Assembly: GCF_030123505.1 (NCBI RefSeq) | Contig: NZ_CP126115.1 | Span: 1,564,001-1,628,000, forward strand | From: Neobacillus sp. YX16 | GTDB lineage: Bacteria > Bacillota > Bacilli > Bacillales > Cytobacillaceae | Length of the DNA: 64,000 nucleotides | Reading direction: 5' to 3' | Part shown: positions 1 to 8,520 of the stretch, in pieces | Layout: every line of letters starts with the position of its first letter | Position numbering within the stretch: the first letter of the stretch is position 1 | Notes under the pieces: model-generated | What the model was told of the DNA's origin: nothing | Databases searched by the model: none | What the model saw: only the letters and a program-made list of their open reading frames with translations | Translations under genes and position numbers: made by a program

Positions 1-994
1 AGAGAGTTCTTCTAAGTACAAGTTTCTTCAAACTGCTATTTACCTTATATGGCTTTCATTTTTTGCTTTTGTGGCGACATTCCCTTTAAGCTATATTAGT
101 TTTTCCTTATCAAAAACGTATAACATCTCCACACAAAGCTTTGCGTTATGGATGAAGGAAGAACTAATTGATTTTTGGATCAATTATGGAACGTTACTGG
201 TCATTGTTCCCGTATTATATTGGCTGATGAAAAAAAGTGTTAAACGCTGGTGGCTCTATGCTTGGGCTTTATCGATACCTTTTACACTGTTCATGATGTT
301 TTTACAGCCGGTAGTTATCGATCCGTTATATAATGATTTTTATCCTTTGAAAAATAAAGAATTAGAAACAAAGATATTGGATTTAGCAGACAAGGCTCAA
401 ATTCCAGCAGAACATGTCTTTGAAGTAAATATGTCTGCCGAGACAAATTCATTAAATGCCTATGTAACCGGTATTGGCGCAAATGCAAGAATTGTACTAT
501 GGGATACAACCTTAAATAAATTATCAGATGACCAAATTTTATTTATCATGGCACATGAAATCTGTCACTATGTCGAAAATCATATATATATTGGAATAGC
601 CTTGTATTTACTGCTATCACTGTTAGGTTTATATCTGACCTATCGAATTATGAATTGGGTGATTGCACGTTTTGGGAAAGAACTAAAAATCCCAGATGCA
701 AGAGATATTCGATCCCTGCCACTTTTTTTCATGATTCTTTCGATGTTACTGTTCACTGCCAGTCCTCTTTCAAATTTAATTTCTCGGTATGAAGAAACAC
801 GGGCTGATAGATATGCAATAAATATGACCCAAAACCCTGACGCTGCCATTACTTCTTTCCAAGAATTAACCCGCTCAGGCTTAAGTCAGGTCAATCCGCC
901 ATTATTAGTGAAGATTTTCCGTTACAGTCATCCTACTATGCTTGAACGAATTTCTATGCTGGAAGAATATGAAGTAAAAATGAAGAATAAATAG
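1..994 (+). CDS. yhfN: M48-family membrane metallopeptidase (YhfN-like), 5' end outside window
   Basis: Membrane-embedded zinc endopeptidase of the Ste24/CAAX-protease (M48) type. The reading frame is open from base 2, so the gene starts upstream; the internal GTG at 71 is not a credible start because it lies inside a hydrophobic segment. The visible part has several membrane segments, the zinc motif HEICH (HEXXH) in the codons around 553-567, and a downstream ETRAD motif that supplies the third zinc ligand in this family. A full-length relative is about 425 residues, so roughly 100 are missing here. It is followed directly by a strong terminator. Identity as YhfN rests on family plus its position before yhzC-comK; substrate unknown. 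Confidence 0.85.
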   Translation, partial: ESSSKYKFLQTAIYLIWLSFFAFVATFPLSYISFSLSKTYNISTQSFALWMKEELIDFWINYGTLLVIVPVLYWLMKKSVKRWWLYAWALSIPFTLFMMFLQPVVIDPLYNDFYPLKNKELETKILDLADKAQIPAEHVFEVNMSAETNSLNAYVTGIGANARIVLWDTTLNKLSDDQILFIMAHEICHYVENHIYIGIALYLLLSLLGLYLTYRIMNWVIARFGKELKIPDARDIRSLPLFFMILSMLLFTASPLSNLISRYEETRADRYAINMTQNPDAAITSFQELTRSGLSQVNPPLLVKIFRYSHPTMLERISMLEEYEVKMKNK

Positions 995-995
995 C

Positions 996-1042
996 CAAAA
1001 AGGAATGGGAAAGGAGAATTATCTCCTTTCCCATTCCTTTTT
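996..1042 (+). terminator. Rho-independent terminator after the M48 peptidase
   Basis: Near-perfect hairpin: AAAAAGGAATGGGAAAGGAG pairs with CTCCTTTCCCATTCCTTTTT around an AATTAT loop. It can work for both the peptidase gene and the convergent IDEAL-domain gene. Confidence 0.9.
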
Positions 1043-1052
1043 TAATGTGTCT

Positions 1053-1286
1053 TTACGTCCCAAATCGTTTATTTATCTCTATAAGCTGTTTGGATAAAAG
1101 GTAAAAGTCTTTTTTATCCCGATGGTCAATTGCACAATCAATTTTTTTCAGCAGTTTTTCTTTTTCAACCGTCAATTGAATTTCTGATAAGAGCATATCA
1201 ATATACAGATCCTGGACAAAGTTCTCTTTTCGTTGACGTTTCATGGCACCAAGTTTCATTAATTCCGTGTATGATTTCTCATTCAT
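1053..1286 (-). CDS. yhzC: IDEAL-domain protein (YhzC-like)
   Basis: Small 77-residue protein ending in an IDEAL-type domain (a short helical domain of Firmicutes, named after a sequence motif, of unsettled function). The region from about residue 27 (YIDMLLSEIQL) to the end is charged and helical and carries the typical DxRDKKDFYxLSxQL pattern. The ATG at 1286 is chosen over the GTG at 1295 because AGAGGTG lies about 8 bases before it, and 77 residues matches B. subtilis YhzC as I recall it. It is divergent from comK, as yhzC is in B. subtilis. No signal peptide. Biochemical role unknown. Confidence 0.75.
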   Translation of the reverse strand: MNEKSYTELMKLGAMKRQRKENFVQDLYIDMLLSEIQLTVEKEKLLKKIDCAIDHRDKKDFYLLSKQLIEINKRFGT

Positions 1287-1474
1287 CAAAATCACCTCTG
1301 ATGCTTTTTAATATTATATGGAATTTTTTTGATAATATCAATAAAGATTTATAATCTTCTGATAAATATTTTTGTAATAACTTTGTGAATAAATTCGCAA
1401 CAATTCAGAAAAATAAATAAACCATAAATTAATCGTGGTATGATGGGTAAAATTGCTAAATGGAGTTGAAAATA

Positions 1475-2047
1475 TTGAAGCTGAAGCAAATTGAAGAATA
1501 TGAGGTAAACCCGTTTACGATGTTCATAAAGCCCATCGTGTATGGCAGTAAAATTTATTCAGAGATTATTGAAGTAGAAGATGAATTTTTATCCCCTTTT
1601 AAACCGCTCGATATTATCAGAAATAGTTGTGAGTATTATGGATGTGATTATGAAGGCCGCCGGAATGGTACAAAACAGTTAGTCGGTTATGCACATAAAA
1701 TTCCGATTGCGATCGATCCCACCAACCGCATTTTTTTCTTCCCTACCACATCACCAAACCGTCAAGAGTGTATTTGGATTTCTCATGAACATGTAAAAAA
1801 GCCGGTCCGAATTAATCCTCAAGAAACTTTAATCCTTTTTAATAATAATCAATCTTTTGAATTACCTGTTTCATGCAGTTCGATTACTTCTCAACTGGAG
1901 AGGACATCGTATTTAAGGACAAAGTTAATGCAAAGAATTGAACATAATGAAAGAAAGTCATTTTATTTAATGCAGCGTCCAAAGTCCCTGGAAGCATCAG
2001 AAGAATCTTTCGAATATGGTAAAAAGAAAATGAAGGATAAGCATTAA
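1475..2047 (+). CDS. comK: Competence transcription factor ComK
   Basis: Master activator of natural competence; in B. subtilis it binds paired AT-boxes and turns on DNA uptake and recombination genes, including addAB. The protein matches ComK along its length: EEYEVNPFTM near the N-terminus, GRRNGTKQLVGYAHKIPI in the middle, DPTNRIFFFPT, WISHEHVKK, and RTSYLRTKLMQRIEHNERKS near the end. I prefer the TTG start at 1475 (190 aa), with GGAG at 1462-1465 as the ribosome site; an in-frame ATG at 1460 would add five residues but has no such site. The weak start is notable for a dosage-sensitive regulator. ComK is degraded through MecA-ClpCP, and mecA lies at 52.4 kb. Confidence 0.93.
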   Translation: MKLKQIEEYEVNPFTMFIKPIVYGSKIYSEIIEVEDEFLSPFKPLDIIRNSCEYYGCDYEGRRNGTKQLVGYAHKIPIAIDPTNRIFFFPTTSPNRQECIWISHEHVKKPVRINPQETLILFNNNQSFELPVSCSSITSQLERTSYLRTKLMQRIEHNERKSFYLMQRPKSLEASEESFEYGKKKMKDKH

Positions 2048-2051
2048 CCGT

Positions 2052-2417
2052 TTATTGAGACGGGTGCTGTTTAAGATAATAAAACTCCATTAATTCTTGA
2101 ACTTTATTGCGTAATCTTGGATTAAAGTAATTATGGGCTTCTTCATAGCCTTTATATAAAAACATATACATGGTAAAAGCATCGTCACGTTTGGTTTCAA
2201 TTACTTTGAGGTTATTCTTTTTCATATATTGTTTAACTTCAGCTAATTCCCTTTGAATGATTTTCATTGTCTCTTCAATTAGTGCTATATAAGGTTTTTT
2301 TAATTTGAATGGACTCTTTTCCACAACAGTCAAATCCCGATTTAAGATAATTAATACCATGGGCAAATAGATGGCTTTTTCCATTATATTACGATCATCC
2401 TCTGGAATTCTGGTCAT
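2052..2417 (-). CDS. yhjD: YhjD-like conserved protein
   Basis: About 121 residues, soluble, rich in charged helices, beginning MTRIPEDDRNIMEKAIYLP. It resembles B. subtilis YhjD (about 120 aa) in length and in the patterns SPFKLKKPYIALIEET and RLRNKVQELMEFYY. The ATG at 2417 is preferred over the TTG at 2438 because AAAGGAG and GATAGG precede it and the length fits. It converges on comK with only a few bases between the two stop codons. No catalytic motif or membrane segment is visible; function unknown. Confidence 0.7.
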   Translation of the reverse strand: MTRIPEDDRNIMEKAIYLPMVLIILNRDLTVVEKSPFKLKKPYIALIEETMKIIQRELAEVKQYMKKNNLKVIETKRDDAFTMYMFLYKGYEEAHNYFNPRLRNKVQELMEFYYLKQHPSQ

Positions 2418-2657
2418 CCTATCATCGGCTCCTTTCAATCAACAAGAACAAGTGTTCCTTTTTATCATACAAAAATCTTGTTGAAAACGCAATGCTAAAA
2501 AAGCTTGCGTTTTTTATTTGCAAAATTTGGTACTTGTATGAGAAAGTTTTTGATAGAAGGATATTAACTCGGGGAAAATGAATTATATATAGACACATTA
2601 AAATGATGTAAAAGTCCATAAGGGATTAAAAATATTACATAGATGGGTGAGTCCAAG

Positions 2658-3605
2658 ATGAGATATGAAAAGCATAAAAGGAAAAAAAGAAAATCGACAT
2701 CTATATTATTAGTTCTGCTGGTCCTATTTGGTGCAACAGCGGGTTATGTATATTATCAGTATAAACAAGGAGTTAATCAATCTTTAGAGATAATTAATAA
2801 TGGGAGTACAGAAAATAATGTCAATGAAGTATATGCTTTTGAAGGTAAAAAGGATCAATATGGGGCTACCAATATCCTTTTATTAGGAAGTGATGCAAGA
2901 GAGGGTGAGAAAGCATCTCGAGCCGATACAATCATGATTGCTCATTATAATGAAGACAAAGGAACCTATAAATTAACTTCCATCATGAGGGATATTTATG
3001 TAAGTATCCCTGATGAGGGTAAGCATAAAATCAATTCCGCCTTTATGCGTGGCGGGCCGGAGCTGATGAGAAAAACAATCAAGGAGAACTTTGATATTGA
3101 TTTACAGTATTATGCGATTGTTGACTTTCAAGGTTTTGTACAATTGATTGATGAGGCCTTTCCAAAAGGTGTAGAAATAAATGTTGAAAAGAGAATGGAA
3201 GCAAACGTTGATGTACCACTAGAACCAGGTCTGCAAAAATTAAATGGAGATCAAATGCTTAGCTTTGTACGATTTCGGCATGATGCTATAGGGGATTTTG
3301 GCCGTGTTCAACGTCAGCAGCAGGCACTTCAGGCAATTGGAGATCAGCTTTCAGGCATTCAAACGATTCCAAAGCTGCCTAAATTAGTAGGGGTTGTTAA
3401 ACCCTATATCAATACAAATATGGATACAGGCGATATATTATTTATGGCAAAGGATTTCTTTGGAAAAGACAGAGGAACGATTGAGACTTTTAGAATCCCT
3501 ATTGAGAATGGATATAGAGATGCAAATATAAAAGGGGAAGGTGCTGTTTTGGAGTTAGATTTAGAGGAGAATAGAGAGGCTTTTCACCAGTTCTTAACTA
3601 AATAA
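2658..3605 (+). CDS. LytR-CpsA-Psr (LCP) family cell-wall phosphotransferase
   Basis: LCP enzymes move undecaprenyl-phosphate-linked wall teichoic acid or other glycopolymers onto peptidoglycan at the outer face of the membrane. The 315-residue protein has a basic cytoplasmic tail, one membrane segment at about residues 16-36 and an extracellular LCP domain. That domain shows NILLLGSDAREGEKASRADT (substrate-binding Asp/Arg), SIMRDIYVSIP and RFRHDAIGDFGRVQRQQ, the conserved catalytic/lipid-phosphate arginines. The start at 2658 has GGTGAG seven bases upstream; an ATG at 2643 overlaps that site. Which paralogue (TagT/U/V or YvhJ type) cannot be told. B. subtilis lacks an LCP gene here as far as I recall. 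Confidence 0.88.
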   Translation: MRYEKHKRKKRKSTSILLVLLVLFGATAGYVYYQYKQGVNQSLEIINNGSTENNVNEVYAFEGKKDQYGATNILLLGSDAREGEKASRADTIMIAHYNEDKGTYKLTSIMRDIYVSIPDEGKHKINSAFMRGGPELMRKTIKENFDIDLQYYAIVDFQGFVQLIDEAFPKGVEINVEKRMEANVDVPLEPGLQKLNGDQMLSFVRFRHDAIGDFGRVQRQQQALQAIGDQLSGIQTIPKLPKLVGVVKPYINTNMDTGDILFMAKDFFGKDRGTIETFRIPIENGYRDANIKGEGAVLELDLEENREAFHQFLTK

Positions 3606-3646
3606 GCAAAACAAACAGCACAAAGCATTACGTAAGGAGCAATCAT

Positions 3647-4300
3647 ATGGACTTTGAAGCAATCAAGGCATGGTTCACACTAGAAAATATAATGGACTTA
3701 ATTCAAGAGTACCGGTCCTTTGGGCCAATACCAGGGGTAGTGCTGCCCATGATTGAAGCATTTTTGCCGTTTCTGCCGCTAGTATTATTCGTAATGGCGA
3801 ATGCAAGTGCTTTTGGGCTCTGGCTGGGCTTTTTATATTCTTGGCTGGGGTCTTGTTTAGGGGCATTAATACTTTTTTTACTTATAAGAAAATATGGTCA
3901 AAAAAGAGTATTTTCATTTCTCTCAAAACATCAAAAGGTTAGAAAGTTGATGGATTGGGTTGATCGTCACGGTTTTGGTCCACTCTTTTTACTGCTATGT
4001 TTCCCGTTCACACCCTCAGTTGTTGTAAATATTGTAGCGGCTCTTTCAAAAATTAGTATTTACCAATATATGCTTGCCGTTGCAATTGGCAAAATGGTGA
4101 TGATTTTCACCATGAGTTTTGTGGGTTATGATCTTCATTCTTTGATTACACAGCCTTACCGTACAGCAATTGTTTTTCTTGTTATTTTTATTCTTTGGTA
4201 TGTTGGAAAAAGAATTGAAGTAAGATTGAATAAGAGCATGGAAAATGACCATAATGAGGAGATAAATAGAGGGAAAGAATTGAGGAAAAGGAGGAGCTGA
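3647..4300 (+). CDS. yhjE: TVP38/TMEM64 (DedA-like) membrane protein YhjE
   Basis: Polytopic membrane protein of 217 residues of the SNARE-associated/VTT superfamily, whose members act in lipid scrambling or transport of lipid-linked intermediates. Several hydrophobic helices flank the family core: the GLWLGFLYSWLGSCLGALILF segment and the FLLLCFPFTPSVVVNIVAALS re-entrant region with its FPFTP motif. The C-terminus is a charged cytoplasmic tail. The stop is two bases before the signal peptidase ATG, so the two are probably co-transcribed; the yhjE-sipV order is also known from B. subtilis. Confidence 0.82.
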   Translation: MDFEAIKAWFTLENIMDLIQEYRSFGPIPGVVLPMIEAFLPFLPLVLFVMANASAFGLWLGFLYSWLGSCLGALILFLLIRKYGQKRVFSFLSKHQKVRKLMDWVDRHGFGPLFLLLCFPFTPSVVVNIVAALSKISIYQYMLAVAIGKMVMIFTMSFVGYDLHSLITQPYRTAIVFLVIFILWYVGKRIEVRLNKSMENDHNEEINRGKELRKRRS

Positions 4301-4302
4301 AA

Positions 4303-4860
4303 ATGATGAATATTGAATGGAAAAAAGAGGGGATTGAATGGATTAAAGCTTTTGCAATTGGAATTATCATTTTTGCTTTTATACGAACATTTTTCTTTTC
4401 TAACTATGTTGTTGAGGGAGAATCTATGATGCCTACTCTCCAGGATGGTAACAAATTAGTAGTCAATAAGCTAGGCTATCAAATTAGTGATTTGAGTCGT
4501 TTTGACGTCATTGTATTCCATGCCAATGAGAAAGAGGATTTTGTGAAACGTGTAATCGGCCTTCCAGGAGACAAAATTGAATTTAGAGACGATCAATTAT
4601 TTATCAACGGACAAAAGTACCAGGAACCGTTTTTATCTGTTTATAGGCAGGAAATACCTGGAATTAAACTTACAGGTGATTTTAGTTTGAAGGAGATTAC
4701 GGGAGAAAGTACTGTACCAGAAGGAAAGTTATTTGTACTTGGGGATAATCGCTTAGGCAGCTGGGACAGCAGGCATTTTGGTTTCATCTCTGTCAGCCAG
4801 GTTGTTGGAAAAGTTGACCTCCGTTACTGGCCGCTTAACGAAATGGATGTACAATTCTAA
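4303..4860 (+). CDS. sipV: Signal peptidase I (SipV/SipS-like)
   Basis: Membrane-bound leader peptidase of 185 residues that removes Sec and Tat signal peptides. One N-terminal membrane helix (residues about 15-33) is followed by box B VEGESMMPTL with nucleophile Ser41, box D KRVIGLPGD with general base Lys82, and box E GDNRLGSWDSRHFG. These are the full set of catalytic boxes of the prokaryotic (P-type) Ser/Lys family. AGGAGCTGAAA precedes the ATG. It directly follows yhjE. Assignment to SipV rather than another minor paralogue rests on synteny. Confidence 0.92.
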   Translation: MMNIEWKKEGIEWIKAFAIGIIIFAFIRTFFFSNYVVEGESMMPTLQDGNKLVVNKLGYQISDLSRFDVIVFHANEKEDFVKRVIGLPGDKIEFRDDQLFINGQKYQEPFLSVYRQEIPGIKLTGDFSLKEITGESTVPEGKLFVLGDNRLGSWDSRHFGFISVSQVVGKVDLRYWPLNEMDVQF

Positions 4861-4874
4861 TTAGAATAAAAACC

Positions 4875-4906
4875 TGAGAGCACGATGATATCGTCTCTTT
4901 TTTTTG
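4875..4906 (+). terminator. Probable terminator after the signal peptidase gene
   Basis: GAGAGCACGAT-GAT-ATCGTCTC followed by eight Ts; imperfect stem but with a strong U-tract. Confidence 0.55.
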
Positions 4907-5025
4907 TTTAAAAATTACCATTACTGGTTTTAATCTCTATGAAGTGTTCCAAACGTTTGTGCTCTTTTTGTGATAAAATGAGAGTATTAAATGATAGAGA
5001 GGTAATCGGAAAGCGGGGAAGAAAC

Positions 5026-8000
5026 ATGTCTTTAAGAATGATAACTGGAAGGTCGGGAAGCGGTAAAACTCAAATGTGTATGAACGAAATACAAGACCGG
5101 CTGCTGGAAAATCCTGAGGGAGCACCGATTATTTATATTGTTCCAGAGCAGATGACGTTTTCAACAGAATATCGTCTGGCAACGAATCCCATACTTGGTG
5201 GAATGATTCGTGCACAAGTGTATAGTTTCTCGCGATTAGCTTGGAGAATACTGCAGGAGACTGGCGGCATAAGCCGTTATCATCTAAGCAGTGTTGGAAT
5301 AAGCATGCTCATTCGGAGAATTATTGAAGATAAGAAAGACCAATTAAGATTGTTTCAGCGTGCAGCGGATAAAAATGGTTTTGTTCAGCAGGTCGAACAG
5401 ATGATTACTGAATTTAAGCGATATTGCATTACACCAGAAGAGCTGACACAGGAGGCTGAAAAGAACAATGGAAATGGAGAAACAGCTTCAAGAGCCTTGA
5501 AGGATAAACTGAATGATTTAGAGATTATTTATCGACAATTTGAAGATGAGGTCTTTGGAAAATACATTGATTCCGAAGACTATTTTCGTTTGCTTGCAGA
5601 AAAGATCTCACAATCGACTTACTTGCAAGATGCAGAAATTTATATAGATGGTTTTAATAGCTTTACCCCACAGGAATTACTTGTCATGAAAGAATTAATG
5701 AAACATTGTCCGAGAGTGACTATTACTATGACGACAGATCGAGAGTCCTTTACAGCACCTCCAGATGAATTAGATTTGTTTCGCTTGTCGACCGAGGCTA
5801 GTTACTCTATACAAGAATTGGCAAAATCTGAAGGAATCGAAATAGAGAATCAAACCTTACTATCTCATCAACAAAAATGGAATAATCCATCTCTAAGTCA
5901 TTTAGAGAGGAATTTCGATACAAGGCCAGCATCCTCTTATCATGGACAAGCTGACATCCATATTGGTCAGGCTGTTAATCGTAGAGCGGAAATTGAGGGG
6001 ATTGCACGCGAAATTCTTCAGTTGGTTCGGACTAAGAATTTTCGCTACAAGGACATTGCGCTTTTGATTAGAAATGGCAGTGATTATCATGAAATCGTAG
6101 AGCCTGTTTTCTCCGATTATCAAATTCCCTATTTTATTGACCAAAAAAGAACCATGCTAAATCATCCATTGATTGAATTAATTCGGTCAACCCTGGAAGT
6201 GATTCAGTCATTTTGGCGATATGAGCCTGTTTTTAGGGTTATTAAAACAGAATTGTTATATCCACTTCAGGAAAATCCGGATAAAATGCGGGAGAAAATG
6301 GATAGGTTAGAAAACTATGTGCTTGCATATGGCATTAAAGGGAGTAAATGGACGAAAAAAGATCGTTGGACGTATCGCCGCTTCAAGGGCTTAGAATTGG
6401 AAGCTAATGTCCAAACAGACGCTGAAAAAGAAATGGAACAGCAATTGAATGAATTGAAGCTTATGGTATCTGCCCCGATCCTGCGCTTGTCTAGAAGGCT
6501 GAAAAAAGCTGATTCAGGGAGAAAGCTTTGTGAAGCAATCTATTTATATTTAGAAGATTTAGATATTCCTTTAAAACTAGAAAATTTAAAAATAGAAGCT
6601 GAACAAAAAGGCAATTTAGTAAAAATGCGTGAACATGAACAGGTGTGGAATGCATGTATTGATCTCTTAGATCAGTATGTTGAGATACTAGGGGATGAAA
6701 ATGTTTCTTTAAAGTCATTCTCCACTATATTAGAAGCAGGATTTGAATCTCTCTATTTTTCACTTGTTCCGCCAGCACTGGATCAAGTAATAATCGGGGA
6801 CTTAGAAAAATCTAGATTAACAGATATTAAGGCAGCCTTTGTTGTTGGTGTAAATGAGGGGATATTACCTGCTAAAATTGCCGATGAAGGGATATTATCC
6901 GATGAAGAGCGTGAAATGTTGATAGCTGCTGACTTAACAGTGGCACCCAGCAGTAGAACACGTTTATTGGATGAGAATTTTATTGCCTACAAAGCACTAA
7001 CCACACCTTCAGAAGCTCTTTATGTCAGCTACCCGCTTGCAAATGATGAAGGAAAAGCATTAATACCTTCTTCGTATATTAAGAGATTGAAAGATATGTA
7101 TCCAGAGTTAGAAGAGCATTTTTATGGTACAGATCCTGCTGAGTTAACAGAAAAGGAGCAGTTGAACTTTGTTGCTAACCACAAAACAACACTGTCCTAC
7201 TTGAACTCACAGCTTCAGTTGAAAAAGCGTAATTATCCCATTTCAGACCTGTGGTGGGATGTATATAACTTTTATATCACAAATGCGTGGAAGACAAAGG
7301 CAGAGAAGGTATTCTCCTCTCTCTTTTATACCAACCAGACCGTCCAGCTATCAAAGGAAACAGCGGATGAATTGTATGGTGATACGATTCAAGCAAGTGT
7401 TTCTAGGATGGAACTATATAATGGCTGTGCCTTTTCTCATTTTGCACAACACGGACTAAAGCTTCGTGAACGGCAAGTATTTCGGTTGGAAGCCCCTGAC
7501 ATTGGTGAGTTATTTCACGCAGCATTGAAGTATATATCTGACTTTGTCAATGAGCAAAAACTTAGCTGGGATTCTCTTACCAAGAAGCAATGTGAAGAAC
7601 TGGCTAAGGAGGCAGTGAATGCTTTAGCACCAAAGCTCCAAAACGAAATACTGCTAAGCTCTGAGCGGCATCATTATATAAAAAGGAAATTAGAACAGAT
7701 TATTACAAGGGCTTCTCAAGTATTAAGCGATCACGCAAAAGTAAGTGGCTTCTCACCAATCGGATTAGAGCTAAGTTTTGGAAAGAATGGCCAGCTTCCG
7801 CCATTAACGTTTTCATTAAAAAGTGGAAAACGAATGGAATTAGCTGGCCGAATTGACAGGGTAGATCAAGCAAAAGGTGAAAATAACAATACTTATTTAC
7901 GTGTCATTGATTATAAATCGAGTGAAAAGGATGTTAATTTAAACGAGGTATATTATGGACTTGCCCTCCAAATGTTAACCTACTTAGATATCGTCATTAC

Positions 8001-8520
8001 GCATTCGGATGAACTGATAGAAATGAAAGCAAGCCCTGCGGGAGTCCTTTATTTCCATGTCCACAACCCGATGATAAGCACGAACAAATTGCTAACCGTT
8101 GATGATATAGAAAAGGAAATTATGAAGAAATTCAAGATGAACGGTTTAATGGTGGGTGACCAAGATGTCCTCAAACTGATGGACCAAAGCCTTGAATCAG
8201 GTGATTCACAGATTATTTCGGCGGGGATTAAAAAAGATGGAAACCTTACGAAGAAATCAAAAGTAGCGAGCCTAAATGAATTTGATGACCTTAGGAATTA
8301 TGTTCGAAAGCTCTATCAAACTACAGGGGAAGCTATAGTGGACGGCCAAGTTGAAATCGCTCCATTTAAACTAAAAGATAAAACGCCTTGCACATTTTGT
8401 TCCTATAAATCTGTTTGTCAATTTGACGAGTCAATTGAAAATCATTACCGAATTCTTACACCTCAGCCAAAGGAAACAATCTTTGAATTAATCAGAAAGG
8501 GGGCAGGTGTAAATGAGTAG
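5026..8520 (+). CDS. addB: ATP-dependent helicase/deoxyribonuclease subunit B, AddB
   Basis: AddB pairs with AddA to process double-strand DNA ends for recombination and to pause at Chi. The 1164-residue protein starts MSLRMITGRSGSGKT, a Walker-A-like P-loop. It ends in a RecB-type nuclease domain (DYKSSEK near 7910-7930) wrapped by four iron-sulfur cysteines: Cys801 (NGCAFSHF), then Cys1122, Cys1125 and Cys1131 in CTFCSYKSVC. These lie at nearly the same positions as in B. subtilis AddB, as I recall. The ATG at 5026 is chosen for its GGGGAAG site; the frame is open further upstream but without homology. The stop overlaps the addA start by eight bases, implying translational coupling. Confidence 0.97.
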   Translation: MSLRMITGRSGSGKTQMCMNEIQDRLLENPEGAPIIYIVPEQMTFSTEYRLATNPILGGMIRAQVYSFSRLAWRILQETGGISRYHLSSVGISMLIRRIIEDKKDQLRLFQRAADKNGFVQQVEQMITEFKRYCITPEELTQEAEKNNGNGETASRALKDKLNDLEIIYRQFEDEVFGKYIDSEDYFRLLAEKISQSTYLQDAEIYIDGFNSFTPQELLVMKELMKHCPRVTITMTTDRESFTAPPDELDLFRLSTEASYSIQELAKSEGIEIENQTLLSHQQKWNNPSLSHLERNFDTRPASSYHGQADIHIGQAVNRRAEIEGIAREILQLVRTKNFRYKDIALLIRNGSDYHEIVEPVFSDYQIPYFIDQKRTMLNHPLIELIRSTLEVIQSFWRYEPVFRVIKTELLYPLQENPDKMREKMDRLENYVLAYGIKGSKWTKKDRWTYRRFKGLELEANVQTDAEKEMEQQLNELKLMVSAPILRLSRRLKKADSGRKLCEAIYLYLEDLDIPLKLENLKIEAEQKGNLVKMREHEQVWNACIDLLDQYVEILGDENVSLKSFSTILEAGFESLYFSLVPPALDQVIIGDLEKSRLTDIKAAFVVGVNEGILPAKIADEGILSDEEREMLIAADLTVAPSSRTRLLDENFIAYKALTTPSEALYVSYPLANDEGKALIPSSYIKRLKDMYPELEEHFYGTDPAELTEKEQLNFVANHKTTLSYLNSQLQLKKRNYPISDLWWDVYNFYITNAWKTKAEKVFSSLFYTNQTVQLSKETADELYGDTIQASVSRMELYNGCAFSHFAQHGLKLRERQVFRLEAPDIGELFHAALKYISDFVNEQKLSWDSLTKKQCEELAKEAVNALAPKLQNEILLSSERHHYIKRKLEQIITRASQVLSDHAKVSGFSPIGLELSFGKNGQLPPLTFSLKSGKRMELAGRIDRVDQAKGENNNTYLRVIDYKSSEKDVNLNEVYYGLALQMLTYLDIVITHSDELIEMKASPAGVLYFHVHNPMISTNKLLTVDDIEKEIMKKFKMNGLMVGDQDVLKLMDQSLESGDSQIISAGIKKDGNLTKKSKVASLNEFDDLRNYVRKLYQTTGEAIVDGQVEIAPFKLKDKTPCTFCSYKSVCQFDESIENHYRILTPQPKETIFELIRKGAGVNE

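Noticed and set aside
71..73. GTG as the start of the first gene
   Set aside because: The frame is open to the window edge and the GTG falls in the middle of a hydrophobic segment; the gene is truncated by the window.
4939..5025. 29-codon N-terminal extension of addB
   Set aside because: No ribosome site at the upstream ATG and no match to AddB, which starts at the P-loop region; GGGGAAG supports 5026.
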